Shown piece by piece: positions 23,178 through 35,060 of a stretch of 64,000 nt of DNA. A program made the position numbers and the translations under genes. The notes below the pieces were generated by a model. The model did no database searches and was not told where the DNA came from. It saw nothing but the letters and a program-made list of their open reading frames with translations. Source of the stretch: Plectrocnemia conspersa (taxonomy: Eukaryota; Arthropoda; Insecta; Trichoptera; Polycentropodidae); assembly GCA_009617715.1 (NCBI GenBank), contig VTFK01000016.1, positions 62,001 through 126,000 of the forward strand, read 5' to 3'. The number at the start of each line of letters is the position of its first letter. The stretch's first letter is position 1.

Positions 23178-23775
23178 AAAGAAGATGTTTTGAAGACGAC
23201 CCGAATGAGTCGATTCGCCATAGTGCACAGCAATTCGCGATATGTCCATCGTCTTTATAAAAAAATTTGCTGAAAGGAGTTGGTTTACAAGCCTTTAAAG
23301 ATCCAGCTTGGTCAAGAATTGAAGCTGCTTGACTATCGTGTGTGTTATACGTTTGGTGAATGAGCGGTAAACGAGATTGCTCTTGATCCTCATTTTTACC
23401 ACAAAATTTTTTTCAGCAATGAGGCTCATTTTTGGTTAAATGGCTACGGCAATAAGCAAAAAGGCCGCTTTTGGGATGAAAAAAATTCACAAGCCATTAT
23501 TAAGACGCCGTTACATTTACAAAGAGTCACTGTTTTGTATGCATATTTATTCAAAAATTATGCCGGCCAGACGTTACAGTCAACGAAGAGTGCTAAAGAT
23601 CCATGATTACTAACTTTTTCGCTCCCAAATTAAATGGCATTGATGCGGAAGATCTTAAGTTGCAACATACGACGCAACATGCCACACAGTGTGCACCACA
23701 ATAAATTTATTGAAGGAAACATTCGATGAGCGCATAAATTCGCGTAATGAACCTGTGAATTGGCCACCAAAATCG
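23178..23775 (+). pseudogene. Tc1/mariner-type transposase pseudogene
   Basis: Plus-strand translation across frameshifts and stops recovers most of an insect mariner-type transposase: FEDDPNESIRHSAQQFAI, KNLLKGVGLQAFKDP, IALDPHFYHKIFFSNEAHFW, LNGYGNKQKGRFWDEKN, IIKTPLHLQRVTV, KLQHTTQHATQCA and NWPPKSC. All three acidic catalytic positions are lost. SDEAHF reads SNEAHF, QQDGATCH reads QHTTQHAT, and SCDLTPLD reads SCYIRL. It is truncated at the N-terminus and no inverted repeats were identified. Another MITE family member starts less than 100 bp downstream. Confidence 0.88.
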
Positions 23776-23859
23776 TGTTATATTAGACTATGATAATTAT
23801 TTTTATAGGGATATGAAAAGTCGCTAGGCTGACAAACCACAAAAAATACATTAGTTGAC

Positions 23860-23990
23860 ATTGACACGATTTTATTGCTTTTGATGTGATTTTTTTGACT
23901 TATAGGAAGTAATAATTGTTTTTGAGTCTCGCTATTGACAAAAATTTGGTTTAAATATACTTTGAACGACAATCTTTAATCATAATTCTG
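23860..23990. mobile_element. Palindromic MITE, right half only
   Basis: Matches the right arm of the 51.0 kb element: ACACGATTTTATTGCTTTTG, GAAGTAATAATTGTTTTTG and AAATTTGGTTTAAATATACT. The left half is missing where it meets the mariner relic. Confidence 0.75.
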
Positions 23991-24255
23991 TAGTAGTAAG
24001 GTAAGCGTAGCTATCATATATATAAAAATAAGTGCAGACAAACTATGGAGCAATATGCGAGATACGACGTATGTCTGTACTTCTTCTTTCGATTATTTTC
24101 TCCAGAGAGATGAGATGACTTAGTTTGTATTTTGAACTTGCTACAATAAAAGTCTTAAAATTTAGTTTTAAAACTTAAATGAGGTTAGGTTCCGGTTTGA
24201 ACAAAACGTTTCGCTACTGTCAAATAAAGTTTTATGGACATCTTAGAGCAGCATT

Positions 24256-24450
24256 TAATTTCATTAGCACCTATTAGTTCAATTATATTTTCGCAAGTTA
24301 AAATATATATCTACTGGTAAAAGTGAAATTAGAAGAATGTTGAAATCGTATAATTTTACTAGCACCTGCCTGATAAATTACATTTTCACCGGTAAAAATA
24401 TTTATCAACCGGTGAAAATGTATTCTGATTTAATTTCACTTAAATAGTAT
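24256..24450. repeat. Diverged tandem pair (about 95 bp) with 15-bp hairpin
   Basis: TAATTTCATTAGCACCT at 24256 recurs as TAATTTTACTAGCACCT at 24351, followed by parallel ATTTTC...GGTAAAA blocks. The second unit carries a perfect 15-bp hairpin, TACATTTTCACCGGT (24379-24393) with 24408-24422, loop 14 nt. Confidence 0.65.
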
Positions 24451-26390
24451 TTTTTGGTTAGATTCGAGACCATTTTTATAAAAATAAATTTATGCTTTAA
24501 CTCAAGAAATTTGTTTTGTAGCCAGTTACGCTATTTCAGTTTTTAACAAGGAGGAGCAAAAGTTTGCCAGTCAGTGGTTGCTTTTTTAATATTTAAATTT
24601 CATTGATATTTATAGTAGAATTAATTAAATTGAAGAGGAAGAGAATAATTTGACTTAACGCCGTTGGAGCAGCTAAAAACCAACACTTGCCACCTAATTG
24701 ATATTATTTTTTATATTTATTAAAATACATCAAATGTTCGATTAATAAAAAAATCAAAAGTTGACTTTTTTTAAAAAATTCAGAAAATAAAGTTAGATCA
24801 CCCTGTATGTATAATATCCTTTAGCATGAACAATGTATCGCAAAAATATACCGTACAACTAACGGACTACCCTTGATTAAAATAAAACATTTGGCCAAAT
24901 TAATCCTTGCGACTTTATAGACCTATAATAAGGCACAAAATAATAAATATATGACAATTAATTCGTCAACTACAACTACACTATCTAAATATTGAGTTAA
25001 ACTAAAAACAGTAGTTTAATTTATTTAATGAAAATATTTACGTAAATGTAAAAATATTTTTTTTAAATTGAGAACCATGGATAACAATGCACACGTCTAG
25101 GTTTTGAACGACTGGCACAAACTAGTCAATTTTTTTTCCAAAATGCATTGATAGATTAACAGATTATACTGCGGGTTTGAGTAATTTGATAATTAAAAGT
25201 AAAATGGTAAGATATAACCATTATATATTATTAGAAATATTTATAAGTAACTAATGAATTAAAGTACTGAAAATTTTATCATCAAGTCATTTTATATGGC
25301 TTAAGAAAACATAAAAATATATTAGGCATGACAAAGATGCATTATGACTGTAATGTTAAAACCATTTTGGGCATAACAAACATGATTTTTTACTTTTAAG
25401 GGTTAAGAGACGTTCTCAATGAAAAAAAAATTGTCAAAATACATGGTCCATTCATACTGAAAGATGCTGAATCGTGGTTAGTTAAGCAGCTATTTGTATG
25501 GTGCGTGATCTCTGCTAAGAAAAGGGATTACCAAACCGATATATGGTTAAATCATGTGCGTTTTACTCACAATAATTTTAGTTAAAAAAAAATATAAATA
25601 ATATTGAAGCTATTTTGATGCATATTTTAACTGTAGATCTTAAAAATATAAATTAACAATGAAACATGTTCCTGGTACGAATTTATCTTGTTTGCATCAT
25701 ACTGATATACATTACTAATTAAATTTATTATCACACTGACCACAGGACTGGTTAATCCTAAACTGTGTTAGTCTAGGACTAACACAGATTAATTCACGGA
25801 TTTCATGGATGTACTATCGGAACAAATATATGTGTTTTTTTTTATGCTGAAAATCAAGTTTGTATTTCAGTACTTTTTATTAAAATACAGCAAATTTAAA
25901 AAAATATGATTTAAAGTTATATAGGAAAATATTAATAAATATTTCATTTCGATTATCAAATAAATTGAACCTAAAAATAAAATAAGAAACCATTGGCAAA
26001 AATATAACACTGAAATTCAAGACTTAAATAATTAAAAACAACAAAGTAAGTCGAAAAATTTATTGAAACTAAATACTTTATAAATATATACGACCTCTAA
26101 AAATTATAGGTAATACAGCCAATACTAATCAGAAGAAAACTAAAAAGGAGAGCTATACGATGTTACCAAAAGTATTTCTACTTCATTTTACGTCACGTTA
26201 CGAATAAAATTACTGTGAAAAATAAGATAAAATCATCAATATATATGTATATATAGGTTATTTATTATTGCATCGTTCACTTAAGAGCTTAATTAACTTG
26301 TTAGTAAAATGCTCCCTATATTTAATAAATGCTTCTTAAAATTAAATGTATTTGTAACTTCTGCTCAAATTTTGTTTGATTTCGCAGTTG
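24451..26390. other. AT-rich DNA with one hairpin
   Basis: At 25763-25787 CTGTGTTAGTC and GACTAACACAG form a perfect 11-bp stem with a 3-nt loop. A GCCAATACTAATCAG patch near 26118 resembles GCCAATACAGATCAG near 56914, suggesting an old dispersed repeat. Nothing else is supported. Confidence 0.5.
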
Positions 26391-26399
26391 TTATATTAT

Positions 26400-26582
26400 T
26401 TACAGACTTAATCTCCTAGTACATATATGTGTCACAGAATTAATGTTCCTCAGTTGAACACACCACAATGGGACATTGATAGCATGATAAAGGGTTCCAT
26501 TAAATGGAACCAATATGCATTCTCGGTTGTCGCTGGGTCTACCCAGTCTGCCATCTTCGCATATTAGCTTAATATTATACAA
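26400..26582 (-). CDS. Small open frame, unrecognised, doubtful
   Basis: A 60-codon minus frame with fairly balanced composition (KLICEDGRLGRPSDNREC...). It contains a near-palindrome, GGTTCCATTAAATGGAACC. No domain or clear splice sites are seen and it may be a chance frame or an old transposon fragment. It is listed only because its composition is less AT-driven than most. Confidence 0.15.
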   Translation of the reverse strand: MYNIKLICEDGRLGRPSDNRECILVPFNGTLYHAINVPLWCVQLRNINSVTHICTRRLSL

Positions 26583-26589
26583 TAAATTT

Positions 26590-26830
26590 TCAGAGCGGGT
26601 AGTACCACATGCTTTATTGGGGCGTAGCTAAAATTAAACACACAATTCTCAATCTCGTTTGAACCGTATATTTACGTTATATACGTAAAAACGTCAACAA
26701 CCTTAAAACACATACAGTCCATTCTGTTCATTACGTAATCTGCGAAAAAAATGTGGAATATCACGTGAGTGGGCGTACGAAATGAAACGTTAACGTATAT
26801 ATGCGAAGTAATACGTGATTTTTTTGCGAC
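26590..26830. other. Moderately GC-richer stretch with TACGTA-type repeats
   Basis: Several ACGTATATACGT/TTACGTTATATACGTAA-like palindromic motifs occur close together. There is no frame. Confidence 0.3.
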
Positions 26831-28160
26831 AATGCGAGCACAGCGTATATTTCTGTCCTTTATAAATTAAAAACATGTTTGAGCTTATTTTATTTTTGAG
26901 CGAAACATTCTTGCGTATAATTTTGTATGTTTTTTCAATATTGTGTGTGGAAGAGAGAGCGGAAAATCATAATGCAAATGAACAACAATGGTATCATAAA
27001 ACTCGTATTACGTTTCCGTGCCAATAATTTTGCTGTATCGTATCATGATGTATTCTATAGTTTTCAATTAATAATATGAGCATATCTTAACATGCAAAAT
27101 ACTAATATTGCCACAGTTGACATGTTAGAAATGAAAACATAAATATTAACAGCTTAACGCCCGAGGACTCGTATACGAGTCTTAAAAGAATATTGTTTAG
27201 TGGCCGTGAACTGAGGCATTAGTCCTGTTTCATGCGTTTTCTTTACTAAAAAAATACTAAAATACCATCAAGTTTGGCTCTATATAATATTCAAAAATGG
27301 TAGTATACTATTTCTACGTACTATCAAATAAAATATAAATTAAATTTTACTTAAATTTTTTGTAAAAAAAAATCGTCCTATCCCATTGTTTATCGCAATG
27401 TTTTTTTTTAATGTAATGTATGAACCATAATTATTAATTTCATACAAAAAACAATATGTTATGTACTTCTTGAGCAGAAACTAATTTCAAGGTCAAACTG
27501 TCCTGCTAGTTAAACATAAAACCAATCCATTAAAAATAAATCGAAACATCCCGGTTGATAGTTAATCAATAAACACACCTAAAATTCTGTGTTATTGCAA
27601 AATTAAAATCGTTACAGTATATGTAGATAAATTAGATAACACAGTAATCTATGAACTTCCAAAAAATATCATCCATTAATTAAGAACATTTTTAACGAAT
27701 TTGTTATTTTGAAATTTCCTCACCATTTGGAAAACTGCAATGATTCACAGATTAAGAAATCGGAGAAAAAAGCTACAATATGGATAAATTATAGCTGTAT
27801 TATTTTATAGTAAAATAATTTAAAAATATTATTGCGCTTAAAAGAATCTCTGAGAAATAAAATCATATACGAATAAATATGTATTTTTCGTTTCTAATAT
27901 TTTGTGTAAATTGAAACTGGTTGTAATGGGTACAAACCAATTATATATAATTATCCATGTTCAAATGTTTTTATAAATTTTTGTATAAACGATTTAAAAA
28001 ATAATTGAATATAATTTGCACTCACCAAATTTTTCGGCGTCCTTTTTCTGCTTACAACTTTCACGAGCACATTTATTTTTATCACTTACACTTATGAACC
28101 ACACTATATCACTATTTATATTTTTTTATTATAAAAACTTTTTTATCTATTTATATTTTT
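26831..28160. other. AT-rich DNA with one palindrome
   Basis: GACTCGTATACGAGTC at 27166-27181 is a perfect 16-bp palindrome, 8 bp after a TTAACGCCCGAGG sequence that resembles a piggyBac-type end (no partner found). Otherwise nothing is recognised. Confidence 0.5.
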
Positions 28161-28164
28161 TTTA

Positions 28165-28660
28165 ATACGTATTAAAACACTCGTCAATATCAGGAGAAAT
28201 TTCACAACTTCTGCACATGTCTGCTGTATCTTTCCTTATTCCACGTGCAGAACAAACACGACACCTTTTTTCACATATTTCACCCTAGTTTTGATTTTTA
28301 TTGGCTGATGGTTTTTCAGGTTATCCAAAAGTCTTTCTGATGAATCGACAACATAGGCACCGGTGAAATGTCTTTGAAATCGAAAGATTTCACTGAATTT
28401 TACATCAATCCTTTATCCTTACTCAAACGAAAATCTTTTAATTTAATTTTGCCATTACGATTCAAATTTTGATAGACACTGAACAAATAAAACAATGCGC
28501 ATTAAAATAAATGAAAAAACAATCTCTTTTGTTTATTCCATTGTTTTTTGAAATAATATATAATAATAAATATATAATATTAGAAAAAATATGATTTTCG
28601 ATGTTGTTATAAATAGTATATGACAGATTAGTTGGTAGTGCTTGCTTGGGCATAAAATAT
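28165..28660 (-). pseudogene. piggyBac transposase C-terminal relic
   Basis: On the minus strand, fragments in shifting frames give RDCFFIYFNAHCFICSVSI, then YQNLNRNGKIKLKDFRLS, then GAYVVDSSERLLDNLKNHQP, and finally KKRCRVCSARGIRKD with CRSCEI and ECFNTY before a stop. The last part is the Cys-rich zinc ribbon that ends piggyBac transposases (Cys pairs CRVC and CRSC plus ECF). The middle matches the segment after the DDE core. The catalytic core itself is absent, and at least two frameshifts and a stop make it non-functional. It differs from the piggyBac elements at 36.1 and 61.9 kb. Confidence 0.75.
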
Positions 28661-29290
28661 CAACCCTTATTTAAAGATTTAGCAAATGCAATTCAACAAT
28701 AAAAAGTCACTAAAGTAAAGAAGTATTGATTTTTGCTTTTAATTTGACTGCAAATATCATAAAGTTTTGACACACCGAGCTCAAAATCCATTAATAGTTT
28801 GCATTCAATTATTAGGCAACATGATTGTACCTGCCTAATAAATCAGATACACAAATATAAACACGGAGAAATGAGATTTTTTTAAATAAAAATAGATTTA
28901 CTTATTGTAGATGTGTTTTTAAAAGATCGAAATTGTTGGTTGAAATATTAAAGATTAATGTATTTGTATTTTATTATAAACTCAAAAAAATATCTTTTAA
29001 CGGTATTAAATATTTAATACTGTTTATATTCATATTTATTTAATATTTATATATAAACATATATTTCATACTAGAAATAAAATAATTTAAAGGTATAAGG
29101 TGCAAAAAAAAATACTGCACGAATATGTAATTTTATATAATATTTCTAAGACGATCCACAGTAATAAAAATTGCATGAGTCATTAATAAAATAAAAAAAA
29201 CAATAATATATATAAAAAAATAATTATTACATTTTAAAATTAAATATTGGCTAAGTAAATAAATTAAATAATATAAATAAATTTTAAGCT
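28661..29290. other. AT-rich DNA, nothing recognised
   Basis: No supported feature was found. Confidence 0.55.
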
Positions 29291-29900
29291 GGCATCGAGT
29301 AACAACTAGTTGCGTCTTAGGAAATTATTATCATTTACCGGTACCTCTTAAAGCATCTAAGCTTCGTTAATCTCGTAAACACTCAATCTTAACTCCTCAC
29401 TCAGCCCTTGGCACGATAATTGAACGACAGTGACGTTTTATATCACTGCATAATCGCCTCTAATTCGTTCGTTATTCGGCCGGGGCGATAATTGCGTTTC
29501 GCCCCGTAGAAACTTCGCCCGCGGCCCGACGAGATAATTGCCCTGATTGCATTACTGCTGCTCCTGCTCTCCTGTCCAAAGACCGGAAAGGCGGATTTTG
29601 TCTTCGAGGGAAACTACTCAGTTTTCTACTATAATATTACTACTGCGTCGACGTGAAACTTCCGCGCCCTTACCTAGCGGCGCGCACTTGGCCAAACTAA
29701 TTTCTTGCTACGTTGCTTTTTCTGCAAACAAAGAAGTTGAGAAAAATGAAAAAATAAAATAAGTAAAAGCGTATTTCTCGCTTCCATTAAATTTGCATCG
29801 AAACGTATTTCATTTTTGCAGACGTTGTGCATATTTCAATCGATGCAATTTTCATGCAACGACTCTGCTGCCAGCTCCTGCAGATTAATTATGGAGGAGC
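29291..29900. other. GC-richer island with repeated GATAATTG motif
   Basis: About 600 bp, non-repetitive overall, but GATAATTG occurs three times in the same orientation at 29415-29422, 29487-29494 and 29533-29540. The last is part of CGAGATAATTG. The motif joins a GATA core to a TAATTG homeodomain core. The frame at 29547-29762 is not convincing. It is a candidate enhancer. Confidence 0.45.
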
Positions 29901-30850
29901 CTTAAAACGTAATATAAAATAATGACTTTATTCGAAGAAAAAATAATTAAATAAATACATGAAATTACTTACTAAATAAAATTAAATTAATATGGCAAAA
30001 TATTTAAAAAGTAATTTAATTTTGATAAAATAAAGAAAAACATTTTAATGGTTATGGCATATGTATATGGTTTTTATTTATTATTTTAAAGATACTTTTT
30101 AAGCTTTAGATTTTAAATTAAATAAATATATAAAATAGAGTTTTAGAGTGAAACGTTTTTAATATTATTTAGTCATTAGATTTGAGCAAAAATGTAGAAT
30201 TTTTACAATAAAATAATTAAAGTAAAATAAAAAGAAACGCAAGATTAAGTATTAATTTAAATATATATCATATTTAAATAGGTAGTTTAGTTACAGCACT
30301 TAATACAATATGTGCTTTGATATTTTGTAGCTTTCGATACTTTAGATTAATCAGTTAATTGAGTTACTCCACACCAAGCAACCATATATTGAATTGGATC
30401 TAATAAATTATTTATATCGTATTCTAAAAATTAATCTATATTATATTAACAATAATCTATAGTTTTAACTTGGCTATGAATATAAGCTGAATGTAAAGAT
30501 AATAAATAAAAATAAAAACCCGCCATAAAAAGCAGGATTATTTAAATTTAACTCAACCATTTCTGAATGTGAGCCCAGGAGTGATTTTTGGAAACATATT
30601 TATTCTTCAGTTGAGAATTTAGGGTGTTTACTAAAACACAAAAATCTGCCTTTACTTTAGAATTTTTATTTTTAAATATTTAATAAAAGCCACACTTAGA
30701 TACTGGCTAGTGTAAAATCTTAAATTAATTTATTTATTCCGAATATTAAAAATTAATTTAGCAACTGTAGATTTGGCAGCTAATGCTTTCTGGTACCATA
30801 GATGTCGACTGTTTTTGTATGACTTTTTTTTTTAACTTGATAAAACACAA
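29901..30850. other. AT-rich DNA, nothing recognised
   Basis: No supported feature was found. Confidence 0.55.
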
Positions 30851-30854
30851 TGAT

Positions 30855-31140
30855 TTCCAATGGAATATATGTAGAGACTTAAAGGCTTATTACCTTATTG
30901 CTAGATTTTCAAGAAGAATTTATGAAGAATTGCAGTTTCTTGTGCTAATGGGATAGCTGAGCAACATATGAACATCATAAAAGAATAACATGGCCCAAGA
31001 AAACAGAATTTGTACCTGGGGAAGGCAATATTAAATTCAAGTCACTTGTAAATTCAGAGAAAGTTTTCTCACATAAATAATCTGATAAACATTTTTGTGA
31101 AAGCATTAGACCAAAATGGCACTGGTTTTTTATTATATGA
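30855..31140 (+). pseudogene. Relic of an uncharacterised insect repeat-borne protein
   Basis: Plus-strand fragments read QWNICRDLKAYYL, EQHMNIIKE, TWPKKTEFVPGEGNIKFKSL, VNSEKVFSH and, in another frame, NIFVKALDQNGTGF. From memory these match, in order, a family of uncharacterised proteins that is multicopy in insects and some other invertebrates, with a usual pattern of W-x2-CGDLK..., CEWDSR...HY, WPKR..F.PG..NI...PL and KLGLMKNFVKALDKNG. The conserved LPPLHIKLGL block is lost here and stops interrupt every frame. The family's function is unknown to me and the assignment rests on pattern recognition. Confidence 0.5.
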
Positions 31141-31489
31141 TATTAAAATGAAAAAAAAATCAGAAGTAAACTTAATTCACACGTTTGTTTTAATTTAAAA
31201 TCACTAAATAATAAAATATCTCATATTTCATATTTGTGAGTAAGTAGTTTTTTCAATAATCCTCACTGTTAAAAAAATATCTTAGACGCTGTTCATGTTA
31301 TTCTTATTGATAACACAAATCTATTTTTTCCGTTTATTTTTTTACCTTATCTAATTTCTTGAAATATTACTAATACTCACTCAAGTATTTTTTTTAATAC
31401 TTATCGAATACTTTTGCAAATAAATTATATATAATAATTAAACAGTATTTTATTCAATCGCAATTGACTCTGATTAACACCAATTATTT

Positions 31490-31830
31490 GCATACCAAAA
31501 ATACCATTGAAAGCCCAGTGCGTGTTTGTTCTAGAGATTTGTTTTCAAAATACGATTTTGCATTTTTGCTGCGCGTATAAATCGCTATTGGGAATTCGTT
31601 TAGTGGTGTCAGTCACGTCAAACCTTTTCGGACGTAATCGAATTATCGGACTGGTCCGACGCTCGCTAATAAAAGACGTGCCCATAAGACAGCACTAAGA
31701 TATAAAAACTATTGGCAGTCCCTGCCTTATCTCGTGTTCAATTACTTTTGCCAACTTTTGTTACAGAAATAATTTCTTTCCGACCCACCCCATCTTTATT
31801 CTCGGGGACAAGAGAATATAATGTACATGT
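31490..31830. other. GC-richer non-repetitive island
   Basis: Carries TTATCTCG at 31727-31734 within CCTGCCTTATCTCGTG, which resembles CCGCCTTATCTCGCG in the 45.6 kb island. The 63-codon frame 31507-31698 shows no domain. Confidence 0.4.
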
Positions 31831-32039
31831 TTCTTTATATAAGTGTAACATCGTTTATACTATGTATTACAGACACACTGTATACTAAAATTAAAAATCA
31901 GTAATTATTAAATAACATTTACCATGTAATTTAAAACAACACCATTCATGCTTTATATAATATAACAAATGCGACTCATAAACATAAAAAATAAAAAAAA
32001 ACATAATTAAGAATTATATACTAGGGTTAATTAAATCAG

Positions 32040-32290
32040 CGCCTGTCAAAGTACTTGAAATGTTAGTTTATAAGCATGCTTCAAACCGAAGCGTAAATAT
32101 CATACGTAGTCGCTTTAAAAGTATATATTCATTTACGTCGATAAGTCCTTCTAGAAGTCGCTAGTACCACGTAATATGCACAATAGTGTGCGTATACTGC
32201 TGGAGAGGATAAAATGAAGGCGGCGCCGCTAGGTTCGTGGGTACAATTCGCCGGACTTCAGACGCGCGTGTGGCGTGTCTTTTATGAAAT
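32040..32290. other. GC-richer non-repetitive island
   Basis: Contains CGGCGCCGCTAGGTTCG and TGGCGTGTCTTTTATG stretches. No frame or repeat was recognised. Confidence 0.3.
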
Positions 32291-32489
32291 AATATTGGAT
32301 ATACTAGCATGATTTTTGTGTATTAAGACTAGTAGCAACGAATCTGCTCCATTCTTGTGAAAAAAAATTAAATTAGAAATTATTTAAATTGCATTTATTT
32401 TGGCTTCAGATAAAGTTTTTTATTATTATTTTTTAAAAATAAGAAAATTTGGGTTTTCCAGCTGGGTATGGTTATTTATTTTTGAATAT

Positions 32490-32570
32490 TAAATCGAGAC
32501 TGCCGCCGTGCCTCGAGCTCGTGGTCTCTAAGTTACTTGGCTAGACCTCACGGAATACGATATTTCAACC
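32490..32570 (-). mobile_element. tRNA-like SINE fragment
   Basis: Minus-strand GTCTAGCCAAGTAACTTAGA followed by ACCACGAGCTCGAGGC resembles a tRNA A-box to B-box segment with a deletion. The trailing CGGCAGTCTCGATTT and a CCCAGCTGG further on parallel the sequence after the tRNA-like patch at 4.4-4.5 kb. It is probably a second, more decayed copy of the same SINE family. Confidence 0.35.
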
Positions 32571-32839
32571 TTGTGTAACATTTTTATATATTCATTCAAA
32601 AATATTTATTAACTTATTAAACGATTTTAATTTATTTATTGTGTTATACCGTTAAGAATAAACATCGATTCTTAAGACCGAATTAGAACCAAATAAAAAA
32701 TAAATATAGTGACTTGTTAATAGGTAGTTCAGCGAGTAATTAAAATTTAAGAAGCTTTAATGAAAAATAAAAAATAAATTTTGCCACAATAAACATTGTT
32801 TAGAATAATATACCTAATTAAAGTATATAAGAGAGTTTT

Positions 32840-33300
32840 AAACAATATTTATCAGTAATCTATAAATAGAAAGAAGTCCTCTAATTATTACTACGAGGTA
32901 AAGGAAAATTCTCATCTCTAACGAAACACTCCAGAAACAGTCAATCAACGAATAAAGAAGGAGTGATACAGGCTGTAGCAGAAATGCGAAAGTCGTATTG
33001 TGGAAAGCAAATCTGCGAAATAAACATGCGCCGAGCTTTCGATACAATTTCTGCTATGCAAATAATGGTGCCGTGAAAAATAAATAACGCAAGTAATAAT
33101 ACCTGTCGATGTTCGGTTAGACGGATACGTGTTGGAACGTTTTTCACGCTCGCAGGAAGTAAGTGCTCGCGAACATGATAAAATTCTAAATAAACAAATA
33201 TTGTAAACAGAAAAAATACGTGTACTACGTATTGTATATAATGTTTGCCAGCCAATTTGAACGGAGAATGTTCGTGAAGCGGCTCGGCAATGTTTGCGAT
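32840..33300. other. Moderately GC-richer island
   Basis: No repeat signature is present. Overlapping minus frames at 32838-33047 and 32941-33255 lack domains and are likely chance. Confidence 0.3.
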
Positions 33301-34680
33301 AAAATATTGTTTTTGTTATATTATTTTAATAGCATTTATAAATAATACGTTTTAGATTTTTGCTATAATTCTAAGTAAACACATTATTTAGTATTTATCA
33401 TGTTTTTTATAAATATTTGGATTTTTTTTTATTTATTTAACAATTTCACAAGAAATATTAAATCGTAGTGAAATTCTAAATATTGTTTAATAGAGTTGTT
33501 ATTCACTTTTATATTTATCTATAATAAATAAATTGTAATAACAATAATAATACAATTTTAATATTCGCATACCACATTATAAGATATTTAAATACATTTA
33601 TTAAATAAATTCACAATATAAAATAAAAAAATTGTTTTTAAATAAAAATTTCAAATTATCAAAAATATAATACAAGATATAAAAATAAATATGTAATTTT
33701 TGCAAAAAAAAAATTAATTTATATAATCCAATGCGATTATTTTATATATTAATTTGCCTAATTTAAATACTATTTAAAATATAACATATAATACAGATTT
33801 TTTTAATATGTATTTTTATAGTATATATGAACACATTAACAATTATTTAGGAACGCAAACACTCGTACATAAATAAATTCGTATTTTAAAAATTTAGAAT
33901 ATCGTTAAAATTTAAAGTAAACAAAGGGGTCAAAATATTTGACCACAAAAACTTTAGCAACAGTGGCATTACGGCAGCAAGGGCAACACATTATTTTGAG
34001 GGATAATGTAAGTCGATCTTTTGTATTATATTAAAATAGATATGTAAATATTATATTAATTTTAATAAACACCTGTGTGCAATTGCCACCCATTACCATT
34101 TGTCAGCCAAAATAGAATTGCTCTGAACTTCTCTAGAGAACTATAGCTAAAATTTTATGTGTTATCGAGTTTTCATTATTTAGTAAAATAACATAGCTTT
34201 TTCTTCTTAGATATAAGCTTATCAAGTATTAAAATAATGAAAAGCCTAACGTCGTGTCCGTGCCATATAAATAATTAAATAGCCCAGATCGATCTGCGCT
34301 AGAACAATTCCAATGCATGTGTCCTATGTTAAAATCACCAAACTTTAAAGTCCAAACTATGCATCGAATAAGTTAAATTTGAAAAATGATCGTTAATGTT
34401 TTTATGCTTCCACTTTTGATCAAATTAGGTGATTTTATTAAGTGTGTTCTGTAATTAATGAATTTTTGTAGCTTGTATTTTTGATTAAATCATATTACCC
34501 CTTTAGCCCCCATTAATGTATGGTAGCTATCAAAGGATTGAAAATATTCATGCACATCAAAGGTTTTACAAATATTTTATACTCCTGACTTCTAAGGGTT
34601 GCTTAGAAACTTTTCAATCTCAGAAAATATTACAAGATTACACATTCAAAGCACAGAAATGGCAAAATCGGCAAAATTCT
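33301..34680. other. AT-rich DNA, nothing recognised
   Basis: The 68-codon frame 34516-34722 has no domain. No other feature was found. Confidence 0.5.
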
Positions 34681-34689
34681 AGTGGGCAC

Positions 34690-35060
34690 GTTATAGGCGA
34701 AACGTCTGGTTGTAACACGTAAATGGAGCCGGGGGTTGTTAGAGACGTATCGAGGAAGCCTTTGGGGTCAGAATTTCGATTGCAAGTCGGACGGACAAAC
34801 AAACAGACCCCCTATTGACGGCCTTTACGCTGGCTGGCAACAAGGCTTTGTTTGATTCGCTGGTAAGCAAAGAGAGAGAGCGTGCTCGGGTTACGCCCCG
34901 GGGTAAAAAGCACCCCTCGACTAAACTCCCCAACCCGACCATAGCCGCTTCCTCGTCCATAACTCATGTAATAAAATTAAGCCACTACGTTAGAATACGG
35001 GAAGCTACCGCCGAAAGTGGTGAAATATGCGATCGAAACAGAGAAATTGATGATGGAGAA
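34690..35060. other. GC-richer non-repetitive island
   Basis: Frames on both strands overlap (34739-34960 minus, 34815-35105 plus) without domains. Includes an AGAGAGAGAG run and CGCCCCGGGG. It is a candidate conserved non-coding element. Confidence 0.35.

Noticed and set aside
23778..23972. Minus frame similar to the one at 51102-51314
   Set aside because: The similarity reflects shared MITE DNA; both frames come from the palindrome arms.
24180..24200. GAGGTTAGGTTCCGG as a telomere-type repeat
   Set aside because: Only about two units; too short to call.
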